NCBI GenBank assembly: GCA_021799635.1
Contig: JAJZAB010000001.1
Coordinates: 94,505 to 158,504 of the forward strand
Reading direction: 5' to 3'
Length of the DNA stretch: 64,000 nt
Source: Microcaldota archaeon
GTDB taxonomy: Archaea; Micrarchaeota; Micrarchaeia; Micrarchaeales; Micrarchaeaceae
Positions 37,433 through 47,352 of the stretch are shown one piece after another. Positions within the stretch are counted from its first letter, which is position 1. The number at the start of each line of letters is the position of its first letter. The position numbers and the translations under genes are program-made. The notes beneath the pieces were generated by a model, which was given only the letters and a program-made list of their open reading frames with translations, ran no database searches and had not been told where the DNA came from.

Positions 37433-39810
37433 TGCCTTTCACTAATTGTTATATTTGATATGCCTACCCCGCTCTTACCGTTGCTTATGAAGAACATCGT
37501 GTTGCCCTGCGGACCGGATACCATGCTCACGTTGAGGCTGTACATCCTTGTGCTGCTCGTCAGGTTTATCTCCGCGAGGTACTGGACCGTTGTCGGTGAG
37601 GTTGGAGTTTCTATGTACAGCGTAGCAGGGCCGCCCAGCGACATGGCACCAAAACTTATCGTAGTGTTTATCCTGCTAGCCGACCCTGAATATATCTTGC
37701 TGTATATGTTTGTGGTGTTCTGGTATGGGGCAAATGTGGTTATCTCTCCGGTGCCCAAAGGCTCCCACATATCTGCTATCTTTCCATTTACGAAGCCAGA
37801 TATCGGATACCACTCGTTTGCCAGCGGATAGGAGACATAGGACCTGAATATGGAGGAATTGATGGCGTTTGAGGTTGAGAAAGCTACGGTCGTGTTTCCG
37901 ACATACACCGGATTGCCGAATATACCTATCATGTACAGCGCCAGCTGATCAAGCTCGCTGGTGTTGTACGCCTGCTTGTTTATCGTTATGAAAGCGGTCT
38001 TGTAGTTGTATAGGGTAAGCAGCGTTTCGTTGGCGTAGTTCTCTACTACAGGTGAGGCGTAGCTGAAGTTCCCGCCTTCCAGGTTTGTAGATGCCGCGGC
38101 AAGCGGCAGGTAAGAGAGCGATAGCTCCTGGGTGAGGTTTTCCCTGCCTACGTATCCTCCGACTATGGGTTTGTGCGATACGCTGGTGTAGTACGTCGCC
38201 TGGCCTATCGCCAATGCGGGGAAGCTGACGTTGCTGCTCTGCAGCGATGGAAGCTGCATGACTGAAAAGTTTTGCGTCAGGTTGCTTATCAGATAGTAGA
38301 ACCTGGGAACGTAGATCGGAGTTGTTGCCACCTGCGCCAGCTGGCTGGTCATGAAGCCGGTGCTTTCGATCAGGAATATTATAGAAAAAACTGAGAGGAG
38401 GCCAATGCACATGTACCTGTAATTCCGGCCTTGTCCTGCCGCTGTCCTTTCTTTTACAAGCTCAAGGAGGCTTTTGAAACCTATGGCAGCCAGTATTGCT
38501 GTGGCTACACTGAAGACTAGATAGAACCTATCAGGCTCCCTGACTACGTTGAGGCCAGGTATCGAATGGTACAGGTAGTATAACCCAGGTATTCCTCCGG
38601 TACTGCTTGGGTTGAATGCGCCGAGCTGGACATATGGGCCTAGCGTCATCCATCCAAACAGCAGCCCGATCACCAGCCAGAGCCTCGTCTCCTTGAAGTT
38701 TTTGTAAATGCCGATAGCCATCAGCAGAATTACAGAGTAGCCTATGTATGCAACTCTTTCTGGTGGGTCACCGGCAAATATGTTGTAGTAGCCCAGCGAT
38801 GCGTCGTGGAATATCCCGTTGAAATAGCTGGGCAGGAAGAACGACAGTATCGGATCGCTCCACAGCTCGTTTTCCTGTATAGTATTCAGGTAATTTGCGT
38901 TTGAAAGGCCGCCTGGCGAGGTTATTGTCCTTATTATGGGTATGAAGCCGAACGACCCGATTACGAAAGCGAGCACTATGAAAATAGCGGCGGCGTACCA
39001 GAACCTCCTGTCAAGCAGCAGGCGCCTGGTGTTTTTGTAAACAGCGTACATTACGAAAACAACAGCGAGCAGCAGCACGAGCATTACTCCCTGCTCTATG
39101 TCACCCATGAAGGTTGCAAGCACGAACGACGCCGCGAGCCCTATTCCATAGATGTATTTGTTCTTGTCCTTCACCATCCTTATGAAGAAGTATAGCGCAA
39201 GAGGCACCCACTCTATGTTCATCCAGTCTATGTGCCCTAGCGCCTGGGCAACGTGGAATGAACTGAACGCGAAGACCAGTCCTGCGAAAAATGATGCGTA
39301 CGGGTTTCCTGTTATGTAATCCGCTAGTATGAACATTGCGATGCCGGAAAGCACAAAGCCGGTAAAGAACAATACGTTGTACGCAAACGGGACGCTGATT
39401 GCCTGGAATGGGGATGTAAGTATTGCGCCGATTGGCGCCATCGTCTGGTAAGCCAGGTTTGTGCCTACAGGCCAGAACAGCAGGTTTGTAAACCAGATGC
39501 TCGTGTGCAGCTTGAAAGTTGCATACGGCACCCACCAGAGGCCCCAGAGGTTCTGGTAGGTGTCGCCGCCTGTGCCAGGCGCAAGTGAGGACATGTGCGC
39601 CGTGATCGGCGCAAAAACAATTAGGGCAAGAAGCAGGTAAACCACGATTGAGATGCAGTGCTTTGGCCTTATCTTGCTGGCTAAGAGCCTTGCTGCTGCA
39701 CTGACATTTCTCTCGGAGCCATGGCTCGCTTCCGCGCTGTGCTGCCCGTGCTGCGCACCATCTTCGTTGGCATGCGCACCACCTTTTGCCATGCTTGTTT
39801 CCGCGCTCAT
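37429..39810 (-). CDS. Polytopic membrane glycosyltransferase-like protein
   Basis: 793 aa, multi-TM N-terminal part, GGDTYQNLWGLWW, extracytoplasmic C-terminal domain. Confidence 0.65.
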   Translation of the reverse strand: MSAETSMAKGGAHANEDGAQHGQHSAEASHGSERNVSAAARLLASKIRPKHCISIVVYLLLALIVFAPITAHMSSLAPGTGGDTYQNLWGLWWVPYATFKLHTSIWFTNLLFWPVGTNLAYQTMAPIGAILTSPFQAISVPFAYNVLFFTGFVLSGIAMFILADYITGNPYASFFAGLVFAFSSFHVAQALGHIDWMNIEWVPLALYFFIRMVKDKNKYIYGIGLAASFVLATFMGDIEQGVMLVLLLAVVFVMYAVYKNTRRLLLDRRFWYAAAIFIVLAFVIGSFGFIPIIRTITSPGGLSNANYLNTIQENELWSDPILSFFLPSYFNGIFHDASLGYYNIFAGDPPERVAYIGYSVILLMAIGIYKNFKETRLWLVIGLLFGWMTLGPYVQLGAFNPSSTGGIPGLYYLYHSIPGLNVVREPDRFYLVFSVATAILAAIGFKSLLELVKERTAAGQGRNYRYMCIGLLSVFSIIFLIESTGFMTSQLAQVATTPIYVPRFYYLISNLTQNFSVMQLPSLQSSNVSFPALAIGQATYYTSVSHKPIVGGYVGRENLTQELSLSYLPLAAASTNLEGGNFSYASPVVENYANETLLTLYNYKTAFITINKQAYNTSELDQLALYMIGIFGNPVYVGNTTVAFSTSNAINSSIFRSYVSYPLANEWYPISGFVNGKIADMWEPLGTGEITTFAPYQNTTNIYSKIYSGSASRINTTISFGAMSLGGPATLYIETPTSPTTVQYLAEINLTSSTRMYSLNVSMVSGPQGNTMFFISNGKSGVGISNITISERQ

Positions 39811-39910
39811 TCATAACCCGTTTTGTTTTTATTTCATGCAGCTGTAGACTAACTGACATCCTCCCACGAATAAAATTCGTGGGGTTCCTTTTGGTTCGGT
39901 GTCTCTGCGT

Positions 39911-40930
39911 TCATAGAGTTGCCCCTTGGGGCGTATCAGTGCTGCCCTTGCACACATCCCTGTCTGTATGCAATTGACTTCTGCCTTCTCCTATTGGAGG
40001 ACGCTGCGATATATTGAACGATGCATTTGCGTCAGCATGGTCTACGTGTCCACACGACTGGCACACGAATTTCTTTGAATCTCTAATTCCTTCATTTCCG
40101 CACCTTGAACAGTCCTTTGACGTGTTTTTAGGCTCCACGTAGGTTAGAGGTATTCCACATAATTTTGCCTTATATTCTATGAATGTCTGCAATTGGTAGA
40201 AAGACCAGCTATGCAGACTATAATTGAAGTTCCTTGAATGTTTCCTGTTCTTTCCTATTCCTTCCAATTTTTCAAGTTTGATTCCTACATTGTTTTCCTT
40301 TGCAGTTTCTACTATTGCCTTTGAGATGTTATGGTTGATGTTCTTGATTATCCTTGACTCCCTGTTCCTTATCCTCTTGACTACCCCATACTTCCCCTGT
40401 TTCTGCATCTTCTTTCTTATATTTCTGTATTTTGTGTGGATGTGCAGAGCCTCCTTTCCGAGTTTCAGAATCTTTCCTGTGTCTGGATTTCCGACTACTG
40501 CAATATGTCCTGTCGTGTTTCTGTCCACTCCTATCCATGTCTGTGGAACTATCTGTGGTTCTTCCTTTATATTGACCGACACATAAGCGTATTCGTTGTC
40601 CAGTTCTATCTGGTTTATTTTCTCATAGTCGTTCCTGAAGTTGTATGGAACTTTGAAACTGAGGCATGGGATTTCTATCGTTCTGTTTTCCTTGTCTGGA
40701 TTGATTGACTGGGAAGGAACTGTGAGTTTTATCCTAGTGACGTTCTTAATTGTCTCATTGTTTCCATACTTCCTGAGTATCTGATTTGCGATTGCAGATT
40801 TTAGACCGAATTGTTTCACATCCTTTGAAGACCTTGTTTTGTGGGTTAGAGCAAACTCAGCAATCTGCTTTGCCTTTCCTAACTCTGAGGAGAAGTCCCT
40901 GTTATGTCTTATCTTGAAGGTTAGAATCAT
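39911..40930 (-). CDS. tnpB: TnpB RNA-guided nuclease, full-length type (start trimmed to MILTFKIRH)
   Basis: WIGVDRNTTG, VGIKLEKLEGIG, CSRCGN...CQSCGHVDHADANASFNI. Confidence 0.88.
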   Translation of the reverse strand: MILTFKIRHNRDFSSELGKAKQIAEFALTHKTRSSKDVKQFGLKSAIANQILRKYGNNETIKNVTRIKLTVPSQSINPDKENRTIEIPCLSFKVPYNFRNDYEKINQIELDNEYAYVSVNIKEEPQIVPQTWIGVDRNTTGHIAVVGNPDTGKILKLGKEALHIHTKYRNIRKKMQKQGKYGVVKRIRNRESRIIKNINHNISKAIVETAKENNVGIKLEKLEGIGKNRKHSRNFNYSLHSWSFYQLQTFIEYKAKLCGIPLTYVEPKNTSKDCSRCGNEGIRDSKKFVCQSCGHVDHADANASFNISQRPPIGEGRSQLHTDRDVCKGSTDTPQGATL

Positions 40931-41157
40931 GCTGATTTCCTCTTTCTCTTTAGAATGAAATATGCACAGAGAATTGCAATTATTATGACTATGATAAATA
41001 TAACAATCCACCAAAAATTAGAAATCCCAAAATAACTCGGACTTGCTATCCAAGATGAAAGACTTTGAGCACATGGTTGTCCATTAGTTCCTATACAGGA
41101 ACCTCCTGGCTGGAAAGTCGAGGTATTGATAGGTGTTGCATTGGTTGATACGTTCAT
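40927..41157 (-). CDS. Small single-TM protein encoded between tnpA and tnpB
   Basis: 76 aa with one strong TM segment (FWWIVIFIIVIIIAILCAYFILKRKRK); ATGA overlaps on both sides. Confidence 0.65.
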   Translation of the reverse strand: MNVSTNATPINTSTFQPGGSCIGTNGQPCAQSLSSWIASPSYFGISNFWWIVIFIIVIIIAILCAYFILKRKRKSA

Positions 41158-41546
41158 ATCTTATCCCATTGTTGTTCTATATATTTCTTTATCGTTGAAG
41201 CACTTACGTTTCCTGCTGTTGAAAGGAAGTATGAACGTGTCCAGAGAGTAGGCATCTTGAGGAGTTCTGGAAATTCATTTCTTAAATATCTTGAACTTCT
41301 GCCTTTGAATCTCTTGACTACTATTTCTGGTCTTGACCTTACGTCAGCAGAAATGAAGAGATGAACATGGTCTGGCATTACTTCTCTTGAGATAATTTCC
41401 CATCCATTTTCAAGTGCTACATCAAACATGATTTCTTCAAGTCTTTTCTTTATGCCTCCTACCAATAACTTTCTCCTATATTTTGGACAGAATACAATGT
41501 GGTAGTTTACCATTGTTATACTTGTTTTGTTATGTTTGTATTCCAT
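41154..41546 (-). CDS. tnpA: Y1 transposase TnpA (IS200/IS605)
   Basis: YHIVFCPKYRRKLL, MPDHVHLFI. Confidence 0.93.
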   Translation of the reverse strand: MEYKHNKTSITMVNYHIVFCPKYRRKLLVGGIKKRLEEIMFDVALENGWEIISREVMPDHVHLFISADVRSRPEIVVKRFKGRSSRYLRNEFPELLKMPTLWTRSYFLSTAGNVSASTIKKYIEQQWDKI

Positions 41547-41762
41547 TTAATCATTAGATACTATATATCCCTTCTAATTTATATACATATGCTTCTATCA
41601 AATTACAATACATTCGCGTTCATCCCACGATTGGAAATCGTGGGCTTTCTGCTATGGGCTTTGGTAAAATCAATATTATATTTTGTACTTATATACCTTA
41701 CTGCGGCTGCCTTTACATCAGTGCGCAGGCGCAGCGCAGGCTAAGGCCCATGCATTTACATC

Positions 41763-42950
41763 CTAATTTCCGCCTCCTCTTGCTCTGTCGGCTGTGTGTT
41801 CAATGGTAGCAACTCTCTTCAGTATCAGATATATCGCAGCGCAGGTTGGCAGCTCCGCCTTTTCACCGTTGAAAGGGCCGTATTCCTGCCCGCACATATT
41901 GAATTTTGGCACCCTTGAGGTCAAAACTACAATGTGCCCGTCATTGAATACGACCGAATCCTTCATGGGATCAAACCTGCTGAGCTCGTTCATCGAGCCG
42001 ATGGTCTTGCCTATAAGTCCGGTGTCTCCATGTATGGTGTTTGGCATCCTGATGAGGTGATGGATATCATTAGTGACATTCCTGTCTATTGAATCCCCCT
42101 GGGCTATCGCCATGCTCCTGAGGGCATTGCTCCAAAACTCCGCCTTCTTTGGTATGTTCACCTTATCCCAATTCCCGGTAGTTATGCCAAAAATCACATC
42201 GGCCCTGCTGTCTGAAAGCTTTTTTGCTGTCTTTTTGTCTATACCGAGCTTTACCAGCTCGGCCTCGCCGGAGTTGAGCGCGTGTATTATGCCCTTGGCC
42301 AGCTTGCCCCCCCAGCCGTAGTCTGAAGGCTTGGGCCCTATCAGCCGCTTGGCCCTCTGGCCCATGGTCGGAAAGAACGATGCTATGTCCATGTTCATAC
42401 CAGATATGTATTCTGTTATGCTCCTTCTTTCCGCCGGCCCTAGGCTGAACACGGTATTGTTGCTTACCCTTACATGATATCCCCTGTTGCCGCTGAAGTT
42501 TATTTTTATTTCGCTGCTTGAAAAGCCGAAGTCAGGTATCAGGAAGTCTTCCACAAGCTTCACTGTCTCTTCTTTGACCATGCTTAGGCAGTTTTCGCAG
42601 ACCCACGCCCTCCCGTGCACAGCCTGGCAGTCTAGGTGCAGGTCGCTGGCGTCAAGGTCGAATATAAGGTCTGAGCCTATCCAAACCTTCTTTTCCATTG
42701 GCCTTGCAGCCGGGTTCTTGTAGATTGAGCTTGAGAATGATATGAAAGCCGGCACGTGATCCAGTATATACCTCTTGAAGGAAGCAGCATCGCTGAATGC
42801 GTAGTGCCTGAAGGCTATCTTCTTATCGAAGTCGCCAAAACCAAACTCCCTCCGTGATAGATCCTGGAACTCCGGCTGATATCCCTCATAATACTTTTTG
42901 AACAGCTGCCTCGCCGCACTTGAATCTTTGGCATCAAGCATCAGAATCAC
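41763..42950 (-). CDS. priS: DNA primase small subunit
   Basis: SDLIFDLDASDLHLDCQ, SGNRGYHVRV, DRNVTNDIHHLIRMPNTIHGDTG. Confidence 0.92.
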   Translation of the reverse strand: MILMLDAKDSSAARQLFKKYYEGYQPEFQDLSRREFGFGDFDKKIAFRHYAFSDAASFKRYILDHVPAFISFSSSIYKNPAARPMEKKVWIGSDLIFDLDASDLHLDCQAVHGRAWVCENCLSMVKEETVKLVEDFLIPDFGFSSSEIKINFSGNRGYHVRVSNNTVFSLGPAERRSITEYISGMNMDIASFFPTMGQRAKRLIGPKPSDYGWGGKLAKGIIHALNSGEAELVKLGIDKKTAKKLSDSRADVIFGITTGNWDKVNIPKKAEFWSNALRSMAIAQGDSIDRNVTNDIHHLIRMPNTIHGDTGLIGKTIGSMNELSRFDPMKDSVVFNDGHIVVLTSRVPKFNMCGQEYGPFNGEKAELPTCAAIYLILKRVATIEHTADRARGGGN

Positions 42951-43050
42951 GACCAGTTTATTTTATTACCATAAAAGTATAAATATGGAAATACGGCTTC
43001 GCGGGGATGTTAGACAATTGCTGTATCATTTGCTGTGTATTTAAGCCTTC

Positions 43051-43728
43051 TTGTTGATGCATCTATCGCTGCATGCGTCAGATGACGCATTGCTGTTAGA
43101 TGTATGTCAAATGGCCAACAAGACGCACGACAATAGGAAAACAGCAGGGCCCACGATTGTTGTTGACAATGACGGGGTGCTGCGTGACGATATTAATCCA
43201 GCTGTAGACAGGCGCTTCCCGAGAATAAAATCCATGCTCAGGGATGGTTATGTTGAGGCGGTGTTCGTACTAATGCACATGGCGCCAAATACATCCTCGT
43301 GCAGACTGATAGACCAGGAGGAGATGGAACCTGGCCCACTATCGTATATGAAGAGCATGCAGGACTCTGGAGCATGCGTAAAGGTATGCACGTCCAATCA
43401 GGCTGTGAACAAGGAGATTACTGAAAAATTGCTGCGCGCCAACGGTGTTGATGCTGTGGTCATTAAGATTGGCGGTTACGACAAGTCAAAGGCTTTCGGG
43501 TCGGATGGCGTTTCGGGTGTACGCCAAAAATATATACTTGTTGAGGACGATCCGGCAGTAGCGCTCGGGGTTGCAAATAAGGGAATAGATGTCATACTGC
43601 TTAGGACGCAGTACAATCGTTTCTCTTCCATGTTGTTAGACAAGATAAATGGAAGGATACACCTCGCAGACGACTGGGGTGCAGTTGAATCTATAACGCA
43701 CCGGCTGATAGGACTGCAGCAACGGTGA
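43051..43728 (+). CDS. HAD-like protein (start uncertain)
   Basis: IVVDNDGVLRDD, KVCTSNQAVNKE, YILVEDDPAVALGVANKGIDVILLR. Confidence 0.65.
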   Translation: MLMHLSLHASDDALLLDVCQMANKTHDNRKTAGPTIVVDNDGVLRDDINPAVDRRFPRIKSMLRDGYVEAVFVLMHMAPNTSSCRLIDQEEMEPGPLSYMKSMQDSGACVKVCTSNQAVNKEITEKLLRANGVDAVVIKIGGYDKSKAFGSDGVSGVRQKYILVEDDPAVALGVANKGIDVILLRTQYNRFSSMLLDKINGRIHLADDWGAVESITHRLIGLQQR

Positions 43729-43773
43729 GGGCTTTCAGATACGTATAAAAACATAATTTCCTTAATTTTATTT

Positions 43774-44145
43774 ATGGATGACTCCGCAGAGGATGGGATA
43801 AAGCAGGCAATAATAATAAGAACCGACCTTGAGATGGGCAGGGGAAAGATGGTAGCACAGGGTTCCCACGCCTCTTTGATGAGCTTCTTCGAGGCGGAGA
43901 AGGCTGACAAGTCCCTGGTTTCAGCGTGGATAATGGGCGGGGAGAAGAAGATAGTGCTCAAGGTTGCAGACGAAGAGGCGCTGCTCAAGCTTTACAAAGC
44001 CTTCCAGTACAAAGGGATTCCGTGCGCGCTTGTCAGCGACGCTGGCCTCACTGAGCTGCAGCCTGGCACCAAGACTGCTCTTGGAGTGGGGCCGTGGCAT
44101 GCTGCCGAAATAAACCAGTTCACCGGAAAGCTTAAGCTCCTATAG
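43774..44145 (+). CDS. pth2: Peptidyl-tRNA hydrolase Pth2
   Basis: IIIRTDLEMGRGKMVAQGSHASL, VSDAGLTELQPGTKTALGVGPW. Confidence 0.95.
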   Translation: MDDSAEDGIKQAIIIRTDLEMGRGKMVAQGSHASLMSFFEAEKADKSLVSAWIMGGEKKIVLKVADEEALLKLYKAFQYKGIPCALVSDAGLTELQPGTKTALGVGPWHAAEINQFTGKLKLL

Positions 44146-45093
44146 CAGCTTGACTACAGTCAGCCACGAGGAGAATACACTGTCATCGCCGTGGACAACC
44201 TTGTAGAACCTTTCTGAGATTAGCTTGGTTACTGGGCCAGTGCTCCCGCTGCCGACTTTTATGCCATCTACGTTCACTATAGGAGTTATCTCAGCCGCGG
44301 TGCCGGTGAAAAATGCCTCGTCTGCGGTGTACACCTCCTCCTTGTGCACCTGCCTCTGCTCCACTATAAGCCCTATTTCCTCGGCAATCTTTATAACCGA
44401 ATCCCTAGTTATCCCGAGCAGTATGTCGGAACCGGTATCCGGGGTTATAAGCCTCGAATCCTTTACAAGGAAGATGTTCTCACCAGGGCCTTCGGCAATG
44501 TATCCATTGTACGATATCATTATTGCCTCGTCAAAACCAGACATCTTTGCTTCTGTGCTGGCTATTATGGAATTTATGTAGTTGCCGCTGGCCTTTGCCT
44601 CTACAGGAAGTATTCCGGAGTTTATCCTCCTCCACGAAGATATCTTGCACTTGATGCCCTTCTCCTTGTTATCCCCGAAGTAGCTGCCGAAGGGCACCGC
44701 GGCTATGAATAGGCTGGACGGTTTGCCGAAGGTGCTTAACCCTATCTTATCTGAATTTATGAACGCGAACGGCCTTATGTAGCACGAGCTAAGCCCGTTC
44801 CTCCTAACAACATCAATTATTGCGTTCCTTATCTCCTTTTCGGTGTAGCCCAGATCCATTGAATATATGTGTGCGCTGCGAATGAACCTCTGCACGTGGT
44901 CGTCCAGCCTGAATATGGCGGTGCCCTTTCCCTTCTGATAAGCACGGATCCCTTCGAATACACCGCTGCCATACTGGACCGGATGGAGCAGTATCGGAAC
45001 CTTTGCATCCTTGTAGCTCATTATCTTTCCATTAAGCCATACCTTCATAGATTCTCTATACTCAGATTTTACTGTCATGTTCTCTACCGGCAT
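44140..45093 (-). CDS. ilvE: Branched-chain amino acid aminotransferase
   Basis: YGSGVFEGIRAY, EGPGENIFLV, EAFFTGTAAEITPI. Confidence 0.93.
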   Translation of the reverse strand: MPVENMTVKSEYRESMKVWLNGKIMSYKDAKVPILLHPVQYGSGVFEGIRAYQKGKGTAIFRLDDHVQRFIRSAHIYSMDLGYTEKEIRNAIIDVVRRNGLSSCYIRPFAFINSDKIGLSTFGKPSSLFIAAVPFGSYFGDNKEKGIKCKISSWRRINSGILPVEAKASGNYINSIIASTEAKMSGFDEAIMISYNGYIAEGPGENIFLVKDSRLITPDTGSDILLGITRDSVIKIAEEIGLIVEQRQVHKEEVYTADEAFFTGTAAEITPIVNVDGIKVGSGSTGPVTKLISERFYKVVHGDDSVFSSWLTVVKLL

Positions 45094-45140
45094 TTATATC
45101 ACTGGAAAGTATTTTAATATTTGATGTAAAGAAGACATGG

Positions 45141-45443
45141 ATGGACAGGGCATACGTTATGAGGAGGTTGCGGAAGTACAGGCTCACCGAATTCCAGGAG
45201 AGGGTGCTTATGGCAACCTATTCCATACCCAGGGGCCAGACAAGAACCTATGCGCAGGTGGCGCGCCTGGCTGGATACCCAAATGCCTACAGGGCAGTAG
45301 GAACTGCGCTTAGGAAAAATCCAATGGCACCCATAATACCGTGCCACAGGGTGATAAAAAGCGATGGTACCCTTGGAAACTATTCATCGGGAGGCACAAA
45401 AAGAAAGGAGGTTATGCTTAGAAGGGAGCGTGCGCTAGCTTAG
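45141..45443 (+). CDS. O6-alkylguanine-DNA alkyltransferase-like, short form
   Basis: IPRGQTRTYAQVARLAGYP, IIPCHRVIKSDGTLGNYSSG. Confidence 0.9.
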   Translation: MDRAYVMRRLRKYRLTEFQERVLMATYSIPRGQTRTYAQVARLAGYPNAYRAVGTALRKNPMAPIIPCHRVIKSDGTLGNYSSGGTKRKEVMLRRERALA

Positions 45444-45507
45444 ATTATTAGTCCTGGCTGGATAGGCTCCAGCCGCGCCGCTTTATATCCAACCCACCCG
45501 CGTGCAA

Positions 45508-45551
45508 TTCATCCCACTCCCTGACTGGAGTGCGTTTTCCCGCTCACGTTG
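45508..45551. repeat. Solo IS200/IS605-like end (scar) at the 3' end of the adjacent wHTH gene
   Basis: TTCATCCCACTCCCTGACTGGAGTGCGTTTTCCCGCTCACGTTG shares TTTCCCGCTCACG with the complement of the end near 48406. Confidence 0.5.
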
Positions 45552-45886
45552 ATAACGTATGCGCTTGTGAAGTGTTCTATCAGCTTGTTCCTCCCTGAGC
45601 TTATTGAACGCATCTGCGCCTTCCCAAGGCTGGTCAGTTCCAGAGCCTTCCCTGGATCGTCCTTTGTGGCAAAATCCAGGGCTCCCTTATCCTTTAGCCT
45701 TTTCAGTATGTACCAGACCGAGCTCCTGGAGAACATGTAAGATTCGCTCATGTATTCTACGAAACTTGAGGCTGTGTCTATCTTGTCCAGGCCAATTTCA
45801 ACAAGCACAAGCTCCTCCCTGCTTGTAAGCCTTAACCCAGAGGCATATCTACCAGTATTATATTCCATTTGGACCACACAAAACAC
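45509..45886 (-). CDS. Winged-helix regulator-like protein
   Basis: SREELVLVEIGLDKIDTASSFVEYMSESYMFSRSSVWYILKRLKDKGAL. Confidence 0.65.
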   Translation of the reverse strand: MFCVVQMEYNTGRYASGLRLTSREELVLVEIGLDKIDTASSFVEYMSESYMFSRSSVWYILKRLKDKGALDFATKDDPGKALELTSLGKAQMRSISSGRNKLIEHFTSAYVINVSGKTHSSQGVG

Positions 45887-46428
45887 CTAAAAAATTTGAA
45901 GAGTTTTATGCACCCAAATGGATATATGGGGTATTAAACTTCATGCAGATGCCTATAATGCTTGCGCTGCCTATAACTATAGAATCAGACCTCCACTGCG
46001 GCACAAGCGTCTGCACTTATATCACATCAATTCTTTGCAACTATAGGTATTGCGGCGCAATAGTTATTTAAAGGTTATGTGCAGCACCAGCGAAGACTTT
46101 ATTACACCATACATGCCAGGTAGTGAGTACTATAACCCAATATGGCGGCGTGCTGTTGTTTGTGCTGCCAGTGCCGGTGCCAGCCTCGCCGTTGGCTCCG
46201 GTGTTCTGCCATCAAAGGCCTAGGATTTGGTATGGCGACCAATGCAAAAATAAATATAGTTGTTTCCGGTAAGGTGAAGACGCTCCCGTTTTAGACTTGT
46301 GAGGTCTTAGAAACTCTCTGCTGTTGGCGGACATTCCCACCATTGGGATGTCGTACAGATCCCATAAGCTTCTATCAACAGGATGAACGTTGCTGACATG
46401 CTTGGAGTGGCTACGGATGCAACGATAT

Positions 46429-47352
46429 CTACTGCTGGGCGTCATCGACCTTATTTCCAAACAGGCCGCCGGACGCTGCTTTTTTCCTTATGCTGCCGTC
46501 CACAAGATTCTTGTCAATGCCAGGAGGCAGCGCTCCGCCGTTGGAGTATTCGTACAGGATAAGTTTGTAGATGTTGACGAGTACGAAATTGATGATTATG
46601 CCAGCCACAAGTAGGACGAAGCCCGCAACCAGGACTACAACTCCAGCAACTATGCTAAAAGCAGAGAGGAAACCGCCAAGTGCCATGGCAGCTATGCCGC
46701 CCAGGATAAAGCCGAGTGCGTAGAGGTCACTGTACACTATGCCGCCAAAGGTCTTGCCGAACTTGGCGATTATGAACTTTGTACTCTCCTTGACAGCGCC
46801 GACCGGCCCCAGCCTTTTGTCAAGTATTATCTGGATGGCGAAGAAGGTGGCGAGCGCGACTACCATGGAGGCTATAGTCCCTATCAACACCCTGCCGATG
46901 CCCCTGAACCGCGACTCAAGTATCTGGATCAACATTATCACAAACGTGTAGAAGAGCGCCCACTGGACTATAAGCTTTGTGTACTGCGCGGTCTGGGACA
47001 TAGCCTCCCCAATGCTTATCCTATTGCCTTTCAAGTAGCCCTTGAATGCTATCATCATCGCCATGAGGAAATAAGTTGAGGTAAAGATGACTATGAAATA
47101 GTATATTACTAGCGCCACGATGAATGCAGCGGTGTTCGCAGAGCCGTTAGCCGCCGCTCCTACGGAAAATGTGGATAGCACAAGGCTTCCGAATATCGCG
47201 AGGAACTCGATGAAACTTATTATGGCCGCGAGCACAGGGTAGATGAAGAGGCCCCTGTCCCCGAACACCAGCTTGCGCGTAGCCCTGGCGAGCGCCCATC
47301 CTTTCTTCATATTCTCGAACATCTGCGCACCGCATCTATTATATGCAGGCAA
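46429..47352 (-). CDS. DUF6159-like multi-TM membrane protein
   Basis: MFENMKKGWALARATRKLVFGDRGLFIYPVLAA..., multi-TM. Confidence 0.7.
   Translation of the reverse strand: MPAYNRCGAQMFENMKKGWALARATRKLVFGDRGLFIYPVLAAIISFIEFLAIFGSLVLSTFSVGAAANGSANTAAFIVALVIYYFIVIFTSTYFLMAMMIAFKGYLKGNRISIGEAMSQTAQYTKLIVQWALFYTFVIMLIQILESRFRGIGRVLIGTIASMVVALATFFAIQIILDKRLGPVGAVKESTKFIIAKFGKTFGGIVYSDLYALGFILGGIAAMALGGFLSAFSIVAGVVVLVAGFVLLVAGIIINFVLVNIYKLILYEYSNGGALPPGIDKNLVDGSIRKKAASGGLFGNKVDDAQQ

Larger units (their letters stand above)
39847..41650 (-). mobile_element. IS200/IS605-family insertion sequence (boundaries approximate)
   Basis: tnpA-orf-tnpB between terminal hairpins CCCACGAAT-AAA-ATTCGTGGG (39863-39883) and CCCACGATT-GGA-AATCGTGGG (41624-41644). 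Confidence 0.85.

Noticed and set aside
39101-39859. 252-aa minus-strand ORF
   Set aside because: Alternate frame of the 793-aa membrane protein gene; Arg/His/Cys-rich shadow composition.
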